Assembly: GCF_040712315.1 (NCBI RefSeq)
Contig: NC_134015.1
Span: forward strand, 21,701,614-21,765,613
Reading direction: 5' to 3'
Origin: Castanea sativa
Lineage: Eukaryota; Streptophyta; Magnoliopsida; Fagales; Fagaceae
Length of the DNA stretch: 64,000 nucleotides
Shown here: piece by piece, positions 32,175 through 44,419 of the stretch
Layout of the letters: each line of letters opens with the position of its first letter
How positions within the stretch are numbered: the first letter of the stretch is position 1
Program-made: the position numbers and the translations under genes
Notes under the pieces: generated by a model
Seen by the model: the letters and a program-made list of their open reading frames with translations, nothing else
Told to the model about the DNA's origin: nothing
Database searches by the model: none

Positions 32175-32658
32175 GCTTTGTTTATGTGTGTGTTCCGTAA
32201 GAAGAGGGGAATGTGCTAAAATAAAATATTTAAAAGTTAATACATGACAAAAAATATGTAAAAGTTAGAATTTAACTTTTACGAAACTTAACTTTTAGAT
32301 CTTCTCTTCCCTTGATATTTTTTTTAGTTTTTTTTATGTTTTAAGAGTAGCGAGACATAAAAGGGTAATAAAAATACAAATTTACTTTTATTTTTAATAG
32401 GGGTGAGTAATGAAAGACAAACGGAACTAACCTCAAAGGGGTAAAGTGCCAAATTTTAAACCATAGATAGGAAAAGTATTTTTTAAACAAATCACAAATG
32501 GTCAAAGTGTAATTCCTCCAAATAATAATTTAATTTTAATATTTTCGTCACATTTAACTACAGCCACTTGTGGTAACTTTTTTCAAATCTTCCCAAAACA
32601 ATGAAATATGATTTTACCTTCCAGTCCTTACCTCTTTATATTGATGTAAATGCAGTTA

Positions 32659-34082
32659 TGCAGGGACAGACCCACAGAGGGGGCCCGGGGCCCAAAGGAA
32701 AAAAAAATTGGGCCCCTTGCCCAAAGAAAAAAAATTCTTTTAGTGATTATATATATTCTTTTATTTTTAGAGTTGTGACTCAGACTTCCAAAAATTTATA
32801 CTTTCTTTTAATTAGCCTATCCCAACTAGCAACTATCTAACTCAAAAACAAAATTTTAAAATAAAAAATCTCAATCAGCCTAATATTAAGTTACTAGCAT
32901 TAAGAGTTCTAAATAATAAGTATTTAGTATTTAGAACACCAAATACCAAAAACACTACTGTACGAGATATTTTAAGTGCTATATTAAAGTAACAAAAGTA
33001 AGTTTTAGTTTGTAAAAATATTTTTTTTTAGCAATAGTTGACGCTTTCAAGAAACAATATTATTTTGTCTTTATTGGTAAATGACTGCATCTTAATGTAT
33101 TAAGAAACAATGATTTTGTGTATTGATCTTGGTTTATAGTTTATTAGTGTTAGGTTCTAAGACTTTGGAACTAAATGTATTAAAACTTTATTTTGTATAT
33201 GTTGGCAAACCATAATCAAAACAATGAGTCTAGGTTTAAGCTTGCTCAAAATGTTTTTAAGTGTAAGTTTGAATTGAGTGTTTTACAGGAACTTACTGTG
33301 TAAATTTACAAGGCTCGATCGATTGAAAATAAGGCTCAATCGATCAAGAATTGTGGATCAGCAAATTCTGCAGAAAGTTCAAACGCTACCCAAGCCTATA
33401 TGACGTGTAGGGTTAAATGTTTTACTTCAAGTATAAAAAGGAAAAACCCTAGCCACGTTTTAGGAGTCTCTGAATAGCTTTGTATTTTCTCTAATGTGAG
33501 ATTTGAGAGGTGTTTACCTTAAAACACAAGAAAAACTTTACCAATATCAAGATTTGGTGGTGATTCAGTTGCTGCACAAAGATCTTTCAGAGTACAAAAC
33601 CTTTGAGTGGAGTCTCAAAGTCACAAGTAGGAAAACTTGTGTTTGGTGCAAATTTAAGAAAAGAAGTAGTTCGTGGACTCGGAGTTGTTATGTGGTCGTG
33701 ATAGCAAGTTTTCTACACGAGGTAGCATTAGGATGTTAGTGGTTTAAGTCTTATTGTACAAACTTCAATTCTTTCATAGTTGATCTCTTGTTACCTTGAG
33801 ATTAGTTAGGTTAAATCCTTCCTAGGTTTAATCCTCCCTAGGTTTTTTACTAGTTTGGTTTTCCTGGGTCATCATATCTTTGTGTTCTTTACTTTCCGCA
33901 TTATATTTGTTTTGCTCACAATTGTTTAACCTAGAATTGAATAACAAACTTATTAATCAACTTTGCTTAATTTTAGGTTAAACATATTGTGTTAAGTGGT
34001 TTAAAAATATGGATACCTATTTGGATTTTGTTTCTTCTTATACTTCACCCCCTAACTTGAAATCCCTGCTCCGCCCTTGTGT
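32659..34082. mobile_element. Non-autonomous DNA element interrupted by a later insertion
   Basis: Its ends read 'gggacagacccacagaggg' and 'cctgctccgcccttgtg', of the 'ggggcggagc' type. Most of it aligns with 27240-27650. In that copy the words 'ttggttgatatttag' and 'ccctaacttgaaatcc' are about 35 bp apart, whereas here about 0.9 kb separates them, so 33147-33990 is a later insertion. Confidence 0.6.
33147..33990 (+). mobile_element. Insertion, probably a solo LTR
   Basis: It begins 'tgttaggttctaagactt' and ends near 'gttaaacatattg', replacing the junction that is intact in the paralogue at 27.5 kb. It contains 'ctcgatcgattgaaaa' and 'ggctcaatcgatcaag', a word pair also seen in the LTR-like stretch at 41640-42406, and a TATA-like 'caagtataaaaagg'. 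Exact ends and target duplication are uncertain. The 79-codon ORF inside is not supported as a gene. Confidence 0.5.
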
Positions 34083-34566
34083 AAATGTGGTATATATGAA
34101 GAAAACCATTTTATTTTCTTGTAAAATTAGACGTAATTTTTTTTCCCTATTTTGCGTCAAAAAAAGGTTTTTGAGTATTGATTTGGGTTGTACATTAAGC
34201 TTGCTATGTTATAGATCAATATTTTATAAAACCCAAAGAATAGCGATTCCTTTAGGGGCGGCAGCACTTGAAGGCCAGGGTGGTCACAAGACCACCTTGA
34301 CCTGAATTTATATATATAATAATGATAATAATTTAAAATTTTATATTTATCTACCCTTCAAAAAAAAATTTGGGACACCCTCAGCTTTTTTTATGCCAAT
34401 AAAATTAAACTTTACTTTATAATTTGTTCAACTTAACAATATATTGCGGCTTTCAAGAAAAAAGAAGCCCAAACAAAAAATTGAACTAAAATCTATAAAA
34501 AAAAAAATTATAACATAGCGAGCCCAAATGTCCAATAGACCCCAAGAAAAAAGCTCAAGATCAATC

Positions 34567-34901
34567 TGTTTTAGCTTCGTTTGTTTCGATGAAAAACCTT
34601 GTGTAAAAATAGTTTTCCATGTTTTCCAGTGTTTGATAGCATAAAAAAATATGAGTAAAAGGAAAATTATCTTTGGTCAACATAAAAAGTATGACTTATT
34701 TTTAGAGATTGTTTTCCGTTAATTTTTTTTGGAAAACAACTATATCTCATAGTAAGCTAAATAAAGGAAGTTAGAAGATTGTTTTTCAACTTATTTAAAG
34801 TTGCTACCAAACATTGGAAAATGAGATAGTTTTATAGAAAATACTTCTTGGAAAATAACTTATTTTTAAAAAAACATCATTGCTGAAACAAACAAAACGT
34901 A
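34567..34901. mobile_element. MITE with GTTTGTTTC...GAAACAAAC ends
   Basis: Left 'cgtttgtttcgatgaaaa' and right 'gctgaaacaaacaaaacg' are inverted repeats of about 12 bp. The interior is rich in 'gttttcc/ggaaaac' words facing each other. No coding capacity and no clear target duplication. Confidence 0.55.
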
Positions 34902-37900
34902 GATTGTGTAATTTATGCTTCTTAAGGAACACTGGATTCCTAGATCCACCACTGGATTCCTTGCGACAAAATTGGTTAGGGTTGTAATTATATACGATAC
35001 CCATGATCCAATTCACGGTTCCCTTTATTGACGATTTTGCTATGATGTGGGTCAATAGTTGTCCTTGAGTTATCAGTCATTTTGTAATAGTATGGTCATT
35101 TCTCGTGCAATACTAAAATTTTTGGATTGTCAATTTTTGTTATGATTTAGATTGATAGTTGTCCTTAATTATATTGTCTCATTTTGTAATAGAATGATCA
35201 TTTATTGCGCAATACTAGAAGTTTTGGGTTGCCAAATACAAACAGATTAATTTGTATACAGTATACACTCACACTTAAACCCCCTATATTTGCTCATGTT
35301 AGAATCCATGGCTCTTAGAGAGTATGATAAATCTCCCAAGTGTGTATGGTCCCCCTTTTTCATAATTGGAAATTTACAAATTACAATGAGCAATCTCTCG
35401 AGGATAGCCCAAAATATTGAATTATAGACCTACACGAAACCTAAAGTTCACAAGACCAATCCCATAAGATTATAAAAAGTTTTTTTGATAGTTATAATCA
35501 CTATCCTCATAAGTCTCAAGTTCATGCAGGGTTCACTTCAATCTCAAACGTTAAAGAACGGATTGTTACTAAACTTTCGAGGTGACAAGACAATCAAAAA
35601 AAGAGCTCTAGAATAAGACTTGTTGACTAAATTTCTTTGGGAAAAAAAAAAAGCAAAAGACTTTCTTACCTAACAATGAGCTATTTTGCTTTCTTTGCAT
35701 AACTATGGTCTGGTCCACAAAAATCAAATAGGGCATATACTAATAATACCAGGGATTGGGGTTTTATTATTTTGCTTTCACTGCATCAATGTGGTCTGGC
35801 CCACTAGTATCAGAAAGGGCATATACTATAACATGTTCTGAGCCCACGAATCACTGCAGAAAGTGAGCCCATTGAAATTTTTGTCATCTGACTGACAAAT
35901 TGATAGAGATCGAAAACCTTTTGAATGGGCTGTTGCTTTCAACGGAGTTGTCTATTTATCTCAAAATCAAAATTGGAATCAAGAACTCAATTATTAGCCT
36001 GTATTCTCTGAATAAACTAGGGGTGGTCCAAAGATAGTTGTTGAACATTGAACCTACCCCGACCCAAAGTTTTTTCTTTGAAAAAAAGGTTCCTATTTGT
36101 AATGGGTATGTTGTAGAATCAGTTTATCTAAATACCTAAGGGCTTAATGCTAAGAAAGCAAGCATTCTATTTCACCTACCAAAAAAACCAACTAGCTATA
36201 TTTAGAGGATGCTTTTTATTTGAGTAAATGGGTTCAATTAATGAGTGTCTTTAAAGCTTTTTTTTTTTTTTAAATATTGAAACTTTTTTTTATAGAAAAT
36301 ATTTTAAAAAAAACTGTCAAAAAAATTATATAATTTTTTATTTCCCATCAAAAGATTAAAAATATTTCTTAAAGCAATACCCTTAGGGCATCCTAAAAAA
36401 ATCAATTTTTTTTATCAACATACTTCGTAATATTCTTGAATCCACCCAAAACTATCCAAATATAAGTAAAATGCATTTTATCAAAGGATATGTCAGCTAC
36501 ATAAAATTATGACCTTAATAACCCCACTAGAAGCAAAAATATGGTTATGTAAAGATTTTTAGATCCATGAAAAAATAAGTAAACTTGTTTCGACCCATCA
36601 AAACCTCAAGTTGGGTCAGCCTATGATCACATGAGTTGATTCATTTTCTCAAAAATGATTTTTATTTTTTCACATTACTGCTCTCTTTTTCGGCTTCCTG
36701 ACTCTATGTAAATATATTTCACATTTTTACCTTTTGCTCTTCTTCTTTTTTTTTTCCTCTCTTTTATGAGTTATTTTCTTCGTCACTTCAATTCTTTCTT
36801 ATCAAAGTAGAGGTTTAAAGTTTTAATTTAGTGAATTTTTAATCATGTAAACTTAAAAAGTTAGGTATTATTTAATTCTTTTTTTTGTGTTGACTAATTT
36901 ACTCCATACACCCAAAAGGATTTACACTCTTGAAATGAAAGTAAAACATTTTTAATTAATATTTAACCCAATAGCTTCAAGAGATCATTATTCATTACAG
37001 TCTCTTAAATTTTTTCGGTACCCATAAGAATAAAGAGGTTTTTTTTTTTTTTTTTTTTTTTTCTGGTAGAACAATCCAGAATGTTTTAATTGTTTTAATT
37101 ATTTATGCTTTATGAAACAATCTAGAATGTTGAACAATAATATGAACTGAACATTTTAGAGTAAGACCCGAAACTATCAAAGTAGAATAATGATTACTTC
37201 TTTGACAGAATGGACTTATGACGGTCCCAACATTCTGAAATTGTCCATGTAACTTGTAAGCTATCTGTTAAGTGTTAACATCTCAACCATATTTCCTCAT
37301 TCTTCTTTCTTCTTTAAGTGAGCCGTAATGATCGAATTATTGATATGTGTTTCGTGATATCATGTCAAGTTTTTAGGACCCAATAGCCTTATGTATTACA
37401 CAAACAAATATCTTATTTTCTCTGTGAATTAACACTAATAATCGTTACACGATTGTTGCATAATAATAATATCTAATTCTCATAAATAATAATAATAAAA
37501 GACTTTCGAAACAAGCTCTTCTAAAATATCTAAAATGTTTCATTGTTATCCTAATTGTTTTATTTATTTATTTATTTATTTATTTTTCATAATTGGTTGG
37601 AAAGGAGAGAAAAGTGATCAAGTAAATGATATAGGCTTAATATTGCATAGGTTTTTTTTTTTTTTTTTATCAATTTTAAGAAAGGCATAGTTAATTATTA
37701 GCCAAATGTATTAACTTTAGTATTTAGGTAATCAAGACCACTGTTAGTATTTAAGCTCTTTTGGATATATATATCACTGTCAATTTCTTTAAGATCTTCT
37801 CTTCTCTCTTCGTGTGTGTTAAAAATACTTAGTATTTAAAATAAAATAAAAAATAAAAAAAAACTGACAATGGTTCCCATAAAGATTAAAAAGTTCTTTT

Positions 37901-40900
37901 TTCATCTTCTCAAAAAAAAAAGAGTAACCCAGACCTATTTTAATTACAAATTAATTTAACTCTGTAATATTTCCAAAATCACCAATAAAGATTTGATCTT
38001 ATTGATGTTAATTAATCCATATTTCAATTAAATTTTCACTCATGGCTCCCATAATAGTCAATCATAAATATAAATAATAAAAAAAAGGAATTATTTAATT
38101 ATAACAATTTTTTTTTGGTGGATTGTTGCATTAACTTGGGACCAGAATAGGGTTTACTTTCTAAATTGCAAAAGGTCCCATGAATAATATAGTACTTTAA
38201 CTACAAACCCTAGCTAGTTGATGAACCTGCTTGTTTGCCACAACAGACTCAATGGCATGTTAGGTACTGATATAAATGGAGATGACCATGTAATTGGCCC
38301 AATCTCATAAAATACCATAACCTTATCTCAACTCCCATCTACCAAAACGACCATTAGTCAAGTAAATGTAATGGTACCAGCTGCACTTAATTTAGGCGAA
38401 TTCGTGCCCAAAAGAGCTACGAGTTTTAGACTGTCGGGACAACATATTTAGTAAATACTAAATAGTATTTCCAACTGTCTCAAAAAATAATATAAGTAAT
38501 GTTTGATTCTAAAAATTAGATAAAACAGCCATACACAATAATTGTAATAGTCATTCCACACATATAAGTTTTTGTAGGGTGTAGGGGGATAAGGGTCAGA
38601 GTACAAGTCTTCAGGAGGGAGTTTCACACACGATGAAGAGCAATTCTTAAGTATTTTCGGAGTACGGAGAATAACACTTCCTCCTCTCACATTCATGGTG
38701 AAGTCCACTCATTAAATTTATGATTAAGTCTACTATAAATATAAAAGGAAAGAATATCATTTTTACATACTCCAAAAATATTTTTTCCCACTATGAATAT
38801 TTAAAAATTTAATTTATTTCCAAAAAGGAAGATTATTCACTGATTAAGACACCAAAAACACAAAAGACCATACAGATGTCCTTCAAATTTCGATGCTGTA
38901 CGTACCATCAACTACTGCATTATAATGAGGTACCAATTGCCCATTTGATGTCGTTTCAAATAGTTTTCTGAGTAATGAAGAAAACGTGAGCAAATTGTAT
39001 GGACGAGTGTTAGGGTCAAAGGTTATATATATATGTGCAGTATTAAGACAGTACGTCATATTCAAGTGCCCGACATGCAAAACTGTTTCAACCTCACGAG
39101 TGATTCAGACCCATTAGCACTGACTGCTGCATTTAAATTCCTTAAGAATGTTTGAAAACACAAATAATTGCTGTTGAAAAATATGCAGCGCCCTCCTTTA
39201 TTGTAATTTCTATAGCAAAAAAGTAGCCTTTTCAATTTGACACTATCTCCATTTGGTGTATATAATAGACATCTTATCTGTAAATACAAAAAAATTCACA
39301 ATTGCTGATTCGACAAATTATTAATAAATTAGTCAAAAAATGTAATGTCATTCCTGGTACGTAATTTCAAATAAGAATCCATAACAACTTATCAACCAAA
39401 TTATTGTTAAGAATGCTGTGAAATTTTGTGTCTCCATAACCAACACTCTCATTTATCAACAATTTTAGTTGGACTTGGCTTCTTTAGGCTCTTAAAAGAT
39501 GCAACGACTTGGTGCCCCATAAAATGATAAAATAAATTAGAAGCTGAATACATTAACTAATTAAACCACTTTCTTTTTCTCAGCCCCAATTTTTCTAAAG
39601 ATGATTACAGAATAATGGGAGTTTCTCTTATAATCATTTCTCCATCTTTGGGCATGTAAACAGTATAAAGGTATTGAATGTAAATGGTATGTGGGGGTTT
39701 GAACTTTGAAATGGGGTATGATGTGATTTCCAAAGATTAGTGAAGTGGGGGTCCGTCAAATAAAAGATATCATACTCCAATCTCATACAAGTGGTTATTA
39801 AATAATTTTTTATGTCCTTGTTGTACGTTAACATATTACCAGTAAAGTTTGTGTAGTCAAAAATATCATATACTTCTATTATTACTTATTATATATTTGT
39901 AGTGCAAACAATGTGAGATGGTCCAATACATACAAAGTAAAATGCCATGGTGCTTTTTTTTCATTCACTTGTCTATAAATCATTAACTAATGCACCCTAT
40001 AGAGTTGACAAAATCCAGAGGTATCTCTTTGGGATTTCTTACAAGGTGATCTATCTGGGCCATGTTATCTTATACATTTTATTTTGGGCCGTAAGAATGG
40101 CTCTCTTACATTTTTAGTTGCTTGTGTACCCACTCTAGTTTGGTTTTATTTTTATTAAAAAAAATTAAATTATTTGTTCTTTTAGGGGGGTTGTCTTTCA
40201 AAGTGTTTTCTGAAAGATGGGTGGGGGCAATTGGGCTCCTTTATGCTAGATATGATAATATTCAAACATTTAACACATCAACCTTTCAAAATAACGAAAG
40301 GAACTGTGTTTTTTTTTATCGTTTATCAAATGGCTTTTCATTAAAATGATTAGCTAAGTTTAATTCTTTAAGGAAGATTGTTAAAATAGTGGGTTATACT
40401 TTCACTATAAGCACATACGCATGCTACATTGCTAGGAAAGAAAGTTTTGTTTTTATTAACTGTACAAGTTTTTTGGCCTCACAGACAAAGTGCACTAGAC
40501 GAACCAGCTACAGAGAGGTCTCCAGTAGCAATAGCAATAGCAATAGCAATAGCCTCTAGGAATGTCTGTAAGTTATATCTCTTTGTTTTTTTCTTCAATC
40601 GAAGTTCTTGAGTATCGACAAACACAATTATTTCAATTGTTTGAGAGAGAGAGATTACTAAAATAATTTCTAATTAATTCAATCTCAAATAGTATTCCAT
40701 TGTCCCATACTATTAGTTGTATTTAGAAAATTTAACTTTTTAAGTGAACATTATTTAATGTATGACAGCACACATGTCAACTTCTTATTAATGTTTAGAG
40801 CCTAAAGTTTCAAGTATGTTTTGAGCCAAACCTTTTTCAAAATATACAAGTTTCAAAAATTACACTCCCTAACTTACACTCTAGTGAAGATGATTATTGA

Positions 40901-41500
40901 CTTTTTAAATGAAGTGAATGATAAATTAAAATTTTTATCTATAGATTTTCAAAGATGATACATTTTGGGACATCCCAAAATGATATAAAGGACTAACAAT
41001 TTTGAAAGGTGAGAGTAACTCTTTTCCTTGTAATATTACGGTAAAGAGTGAGATAATGAATTTAAGATAATTGAGCTTCTGTAACTTTATAGACACCAAT
41101 CAGTTTTTGGTGAAAACAAAGTTCAAATCCTAGATATCTTATTCAATAATAAGATACTTTAACAATTGAGCTAACTAAAACTCATGTTTCTGTAATTTAT
41201 TAATAAAGAAAAAGAATTATTTCCATGAAATAACAAACAAAAAGGACCATGGACTTTAAAAAAATATTACAAATTGGGATATCATCACTTAATAAATTTA
41301 TAATCATGGCCGGGTCATGCATCAGAGAAGAAAAAAATATGTATTTTGGAATGGATATTTTCTTTGGTTCATTTGCACTTTCTCAAAATATGAGAATGAA
41401 ATTCAAAGATGCCCATTACAATCCAAATCCGTTAGTTGGCTAATAAAGCCAAATAAATGAATTAATTAATGATAAAAGTTAAGAGATCTTAGTTTGACTA
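34902..41500. other. Long gene-free AT-rich stretch
   Basis: It includes two local tandem duplications (35040-35232, around 'cattttgtaatagtatggtca', and 35680-35840, around 'agggcatatacta'), a truncated SINE copy at 38560-38700 and a SINE-like minus copy at 41098-41190. A (TTTAT)n run is at 37560-37585 and an (AATAGC)n run at 40518-40552. At 38883-39289 the minus strand has two consecutive ORFs with less biased composition, but I could not link them to a family. No gene is supported. Confidence 0.5.
38560..38700 (+). mobile_element. Truncated SINE copy
   Basis: 'gtacaagtcttcaggaggg' and 'agtttcacacacg' align with the B-box half of the SINE at 47973-48130. The 5' half is diverged and ends are uncertain. 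Confidence 0.5.
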
Positions 41501-41639
41501 TTTTTCTAAATCCCCCTTCATCATTTTCTCCCCCCACCCCCCTCTTCTATCACCACCACCACCACAAAAATCAGAAAATGTGAATTGCATATGTTTACTA
41601 GTAAAGCCAAAAAAAATTTTAGGTTATTTTGACCCAATT

Positions 41640-42406
41640 AAATCAATCAATTACCCAAAGTTGATTAGATTAGATTAGATTACAACATCGTTAATCTAGA
41701 GTTTAATGCAACGGAAAATAAGTTTGATATAAGAGATATGGTCATGATGGGAAAAAACCCCAACAAGTGATATAGGTCATCACTCCTTGAAAAATCTACT
41801 AATAAAAATTGAGATTACAAGTACAAGAAATTTACTTGATCTCGAACTTTACAGTAAAACCTAATGAGCTATCTAAGTGCCGCTCCAACTTAGATGGACT
41901 ACTCTTCTTAGAAGCATTCTTCAATGTGCGCAAATCTCCAATCCGTGAATTGACTTCACCATAGTAACAACTTAATTGCAGTAATAGTTGGTGCAAAGTT
42001 CTTCGCAATAACATACTTCATCGGCAAAATAGAAGTAGCTCAGTACAATGACACAAGGCACACAAAGTGGCAACAAATTCTCTCAATATGCATGTTTCTC
42101 TCCTATGATGATGGCTGAAAAATATAGCTTTTATACCTTTGAAAACCCTAGTACATGGATCCCAAGTGTGCTAAGTCATCATGGATTGAAACATAAAAAA
42201 TTCGCTAACTCAATCGATTAATCAGAGAGGAGTCAAGCTTCATTAAAGCTCGATTGATTGATTGAAGAGGTATCGTGTAGGAAATGTTTCCTCTTTCTTA
42301 AGCTGTTTTCTTGTATCTTTAGTATAGATCTTCAACCTTACCCTATACACTAAAGACTCAATGATTCAATTACATCAAAATATGTTTTGACTCGGATTTT
42401 CCAACA
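41640..42406 (-). mobile_element. Candidate LTR (copia-type), minus orientation
   Basis: The right edge 'ggattttccaaca' gives TGTTGGAAAATCC as the start on the minus strand, typical of copia LTRs in eudicots. 'caatcgattaatcag' and 'gctcgattgattgatt' recall the LTR at 33.3 kb. The other end and target duplication could not be fixed, so boundaries are approximate. No gag-pol sequence lies nearby. Confidence 0.4.
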
Positions 42407-42546
42407 CAACAACATTTGAATATAACACAAATAATCTAATTAAAGCGAAATAAGATGTTCACTACTCCATAATTTCCATTAAGTTCTATAGTGAACCTTA
42501 CAAGTCCCCCCCCCCCCCAAAATTGAAAGAAAAATAGTTTAGTACA

Positions 42547-43219
42547 TGATGATGCCGAAGAAATCACCAGTAAGCTGCGAGCACTCTCCAGATCGAATCA
42601 ACACCTGCGAAGAGAAAATAGAAGATCGAACAGAGAGCACCGGTGTGGTGCCGGCCAAGAACCCTCCGACGATCAAGTTAGAGTCTTTTAAACAATCCTA
42701 GAGTGCCAGAGTTGAGATAACTGTGCGTACCTTGGCTTATGAGGGTTTTGGGGTATATATAGTGGCATGAATCCGAAATAAGCGCCTTGGTGAGGAAGTA
42801 CTTTCCTTCTAGGAGAGTAATTTATGGATTTTGCGTATTATCTAGAGCCTTTTCCTTATATGAGTCTTTTTAACTGGGACCAAGCGTGTAGCGCAAGAAC
42901 TTTTCTTATATGCACGTATGTAGAAGACGAAACAGGTGAAGGATGAAGGTTGGGTTATTCCTTCAGCTCTCATTTACTAAGGTCGTCACTCTACGTACGT
43001 CTCCTATACGGTTGTCAACCTAAGTACCTCTCCGGAAAGGCTGTCAGCTTAGGACCTTCAGTCGTGACTCCGTCAGCTAACACTTTAACCTAACGTCGTC
43101 ACGTATGGGATGCGGCTTAGAGCATCAAAAGGAGACGTCCTAATAACAATGGCTGACGGGTTCTATATTCCCGTCACCCTTCTTAACGTATTAACAATCT
43201 GTAAAAAACATCACTATCA
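42547..43219 (-). mobile_element. Solo LTR (673 bp), target duplication GTACA
   Basis: TG...CA ends (tgatgatgccgaagaaat ... aacatcactatca), flanked by gtaca at 42542-42546 and 43220-43224. It contains a TATA-like 'tatatata' at about 42755, and 'gagcaccggtgtggtgccgg' at 42636. GC content is higher than in the surroundings. Orientation is inferred from recalled family layout and is uncertain. No internal domain remains. Confidence 0.8.
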
Positions 43220-43224
43220 GTACA

Positions 43225-43560
43225 TATCAATGGAGGGGTTTCAGATGTTTCTCTAAGGGTTATACCTCATGTATTTCAAACAAAACAGTAGTTATACTTT
43301 GCCAAAATGTCAGCTCACGGATTTGCTTCACGATATATGCCAAGATCTCACCCACCACGATCAGGAGGATTATTAGAAATTTAGAAGTAATGAAATTAAG
43401 AACAATTAAAGAATCTAATTCCAATATGACGTTCCTGCGTCCTAACTCCAAAGTCATACGAAGGCCACAGTGGACTGCTTATTGTTCAGCCTAAGTACTC
43501 ATGGAGGTTGCAATGTTAGTAGCAAAACCCTTGATCCATTGTCCATTTGCATCCCTTAGA
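43225..43560. other. Gene-free spacer
   Basis: Between the solo LTR and the fold-back element. A 65-codon minus-strand ORF here is LE-rich (MTLELGRRNVILELDS); it faintly recalls the end of plant reverse-transcriptase-like RNase H fragments, but not enough to call. Confidence 0.4.
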
Positions 43561-43562
43561 AA

Positions 43563-43954
43563 GCCGGCAAAAATGGGCAAATTCTCTCTTTTCCAAACTA
43601 ATTAGGAAAATGCCCCTCTTTTGAAACTCGATTTTCTTAAAATCAAGTTTTAAAAAAAAAAATCCTGGAGCCCTATAGCGACGTTTTAAGGACCTATAAC
43701 GGCGTTTTATAACTCGAGCTCCATGGGCTCCACTTCCATGCAAGTTTTTTTTTTTTTGCCTATAACTCAATTTCACGAAGCTCGAGTTCCAAAACGCTAC
43801 TATAGGCTCCTTAAAACGTTGCTGTAGAGCTTAACTCGATTTGAGAAAATCGAGTTTCAAAAGAGGGGTATTTCCTTAATTAATTTGGAAAATGAGGCAT
43901 AATGCTGTTTTTTTTTTTTTTTTTGCGCGAAAAAGGCATTTGTCCATTTTGGCC
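43563..43954. mobile_element. Fold-back element with long inverted repeats
   Basis: The left arm (43563-43650) and right arm (43845-43954) are long imperfect inverted repeats. Matching words include 'cccctcttttgaaactcg' on the left and 'cgagtttcaaaagagggg' on the right, and 'aaaatgggcaaat' opposite 'atttgtccatttt'. The centre contains smaller inverted copies around 'aactcgag' and 'gacgttttaaggac'. It is non-coding, and the transcribed strand would fold into one long hairpin. Superfamily not assigned. Confidence 0.75.
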
Positions 43955-44111
43955 TTAAAATGCCACCAACTCCTACTTGACCAGAATTGCCAACCAAACT
44001 ACTGTTTTTTGTTCGACATCGATGTTTAAAAGGTAAAAGACTAACCATAAAAGGACATGAACCTTTATTTACATTTAATGCTAAGAATGTATTACTTTGT
44101 AATTAAATTAT

Positions 44112-44292
44112 GAGAAATGATATGTCTGCAATATTTTCATAACATTTTTACAACAAATCCTAAATAGCAAGTTGTTACCATTAGGGCAAAAAAGTAATCT
44201 TAGTGTTAGGTTCAAATTTGAACCAATAACAACTAACCACCTATGATTTGTTGTGAAAATATTGTAAAAATATTGTGGATGTAGCATTTCTC
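44112..44292. mobile_element. Mutator-type MITE with 9-bp target duplication
   Basis: The element of 181 bp starts 'gagaaatgatatgtctgcaa' and ends 'attgtggatgtagcatttctc', with inverted ends, and is flanked by the perfect 9-mer ttaaattat (44103-44111 and 44293-44301). Nine-base duplications are characteristic of Mutator-like transposition. Further copies: 23972-24147 (inverse) and diverged ones at 21195-21356 and 46750-46930. Confidence 0.85.
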
Positions 44293-44419
44293 TTAAATTA
44301 TTAATACTTTTCATTAATTTGTTTGATTATAATAATGTAATAGAAGTCAGAATATGAATTTCATAGTTTGATATAACTTGAGATGGTGGAATGAAATCAT
44401 ATTCTAATCAAATTTCCTA

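Noticed and set aside
33503..33739. 78-codon ORF as a host gene
   Set aside because: It falls in the LTR-like insertion at 33147-33990 and shows no domain.
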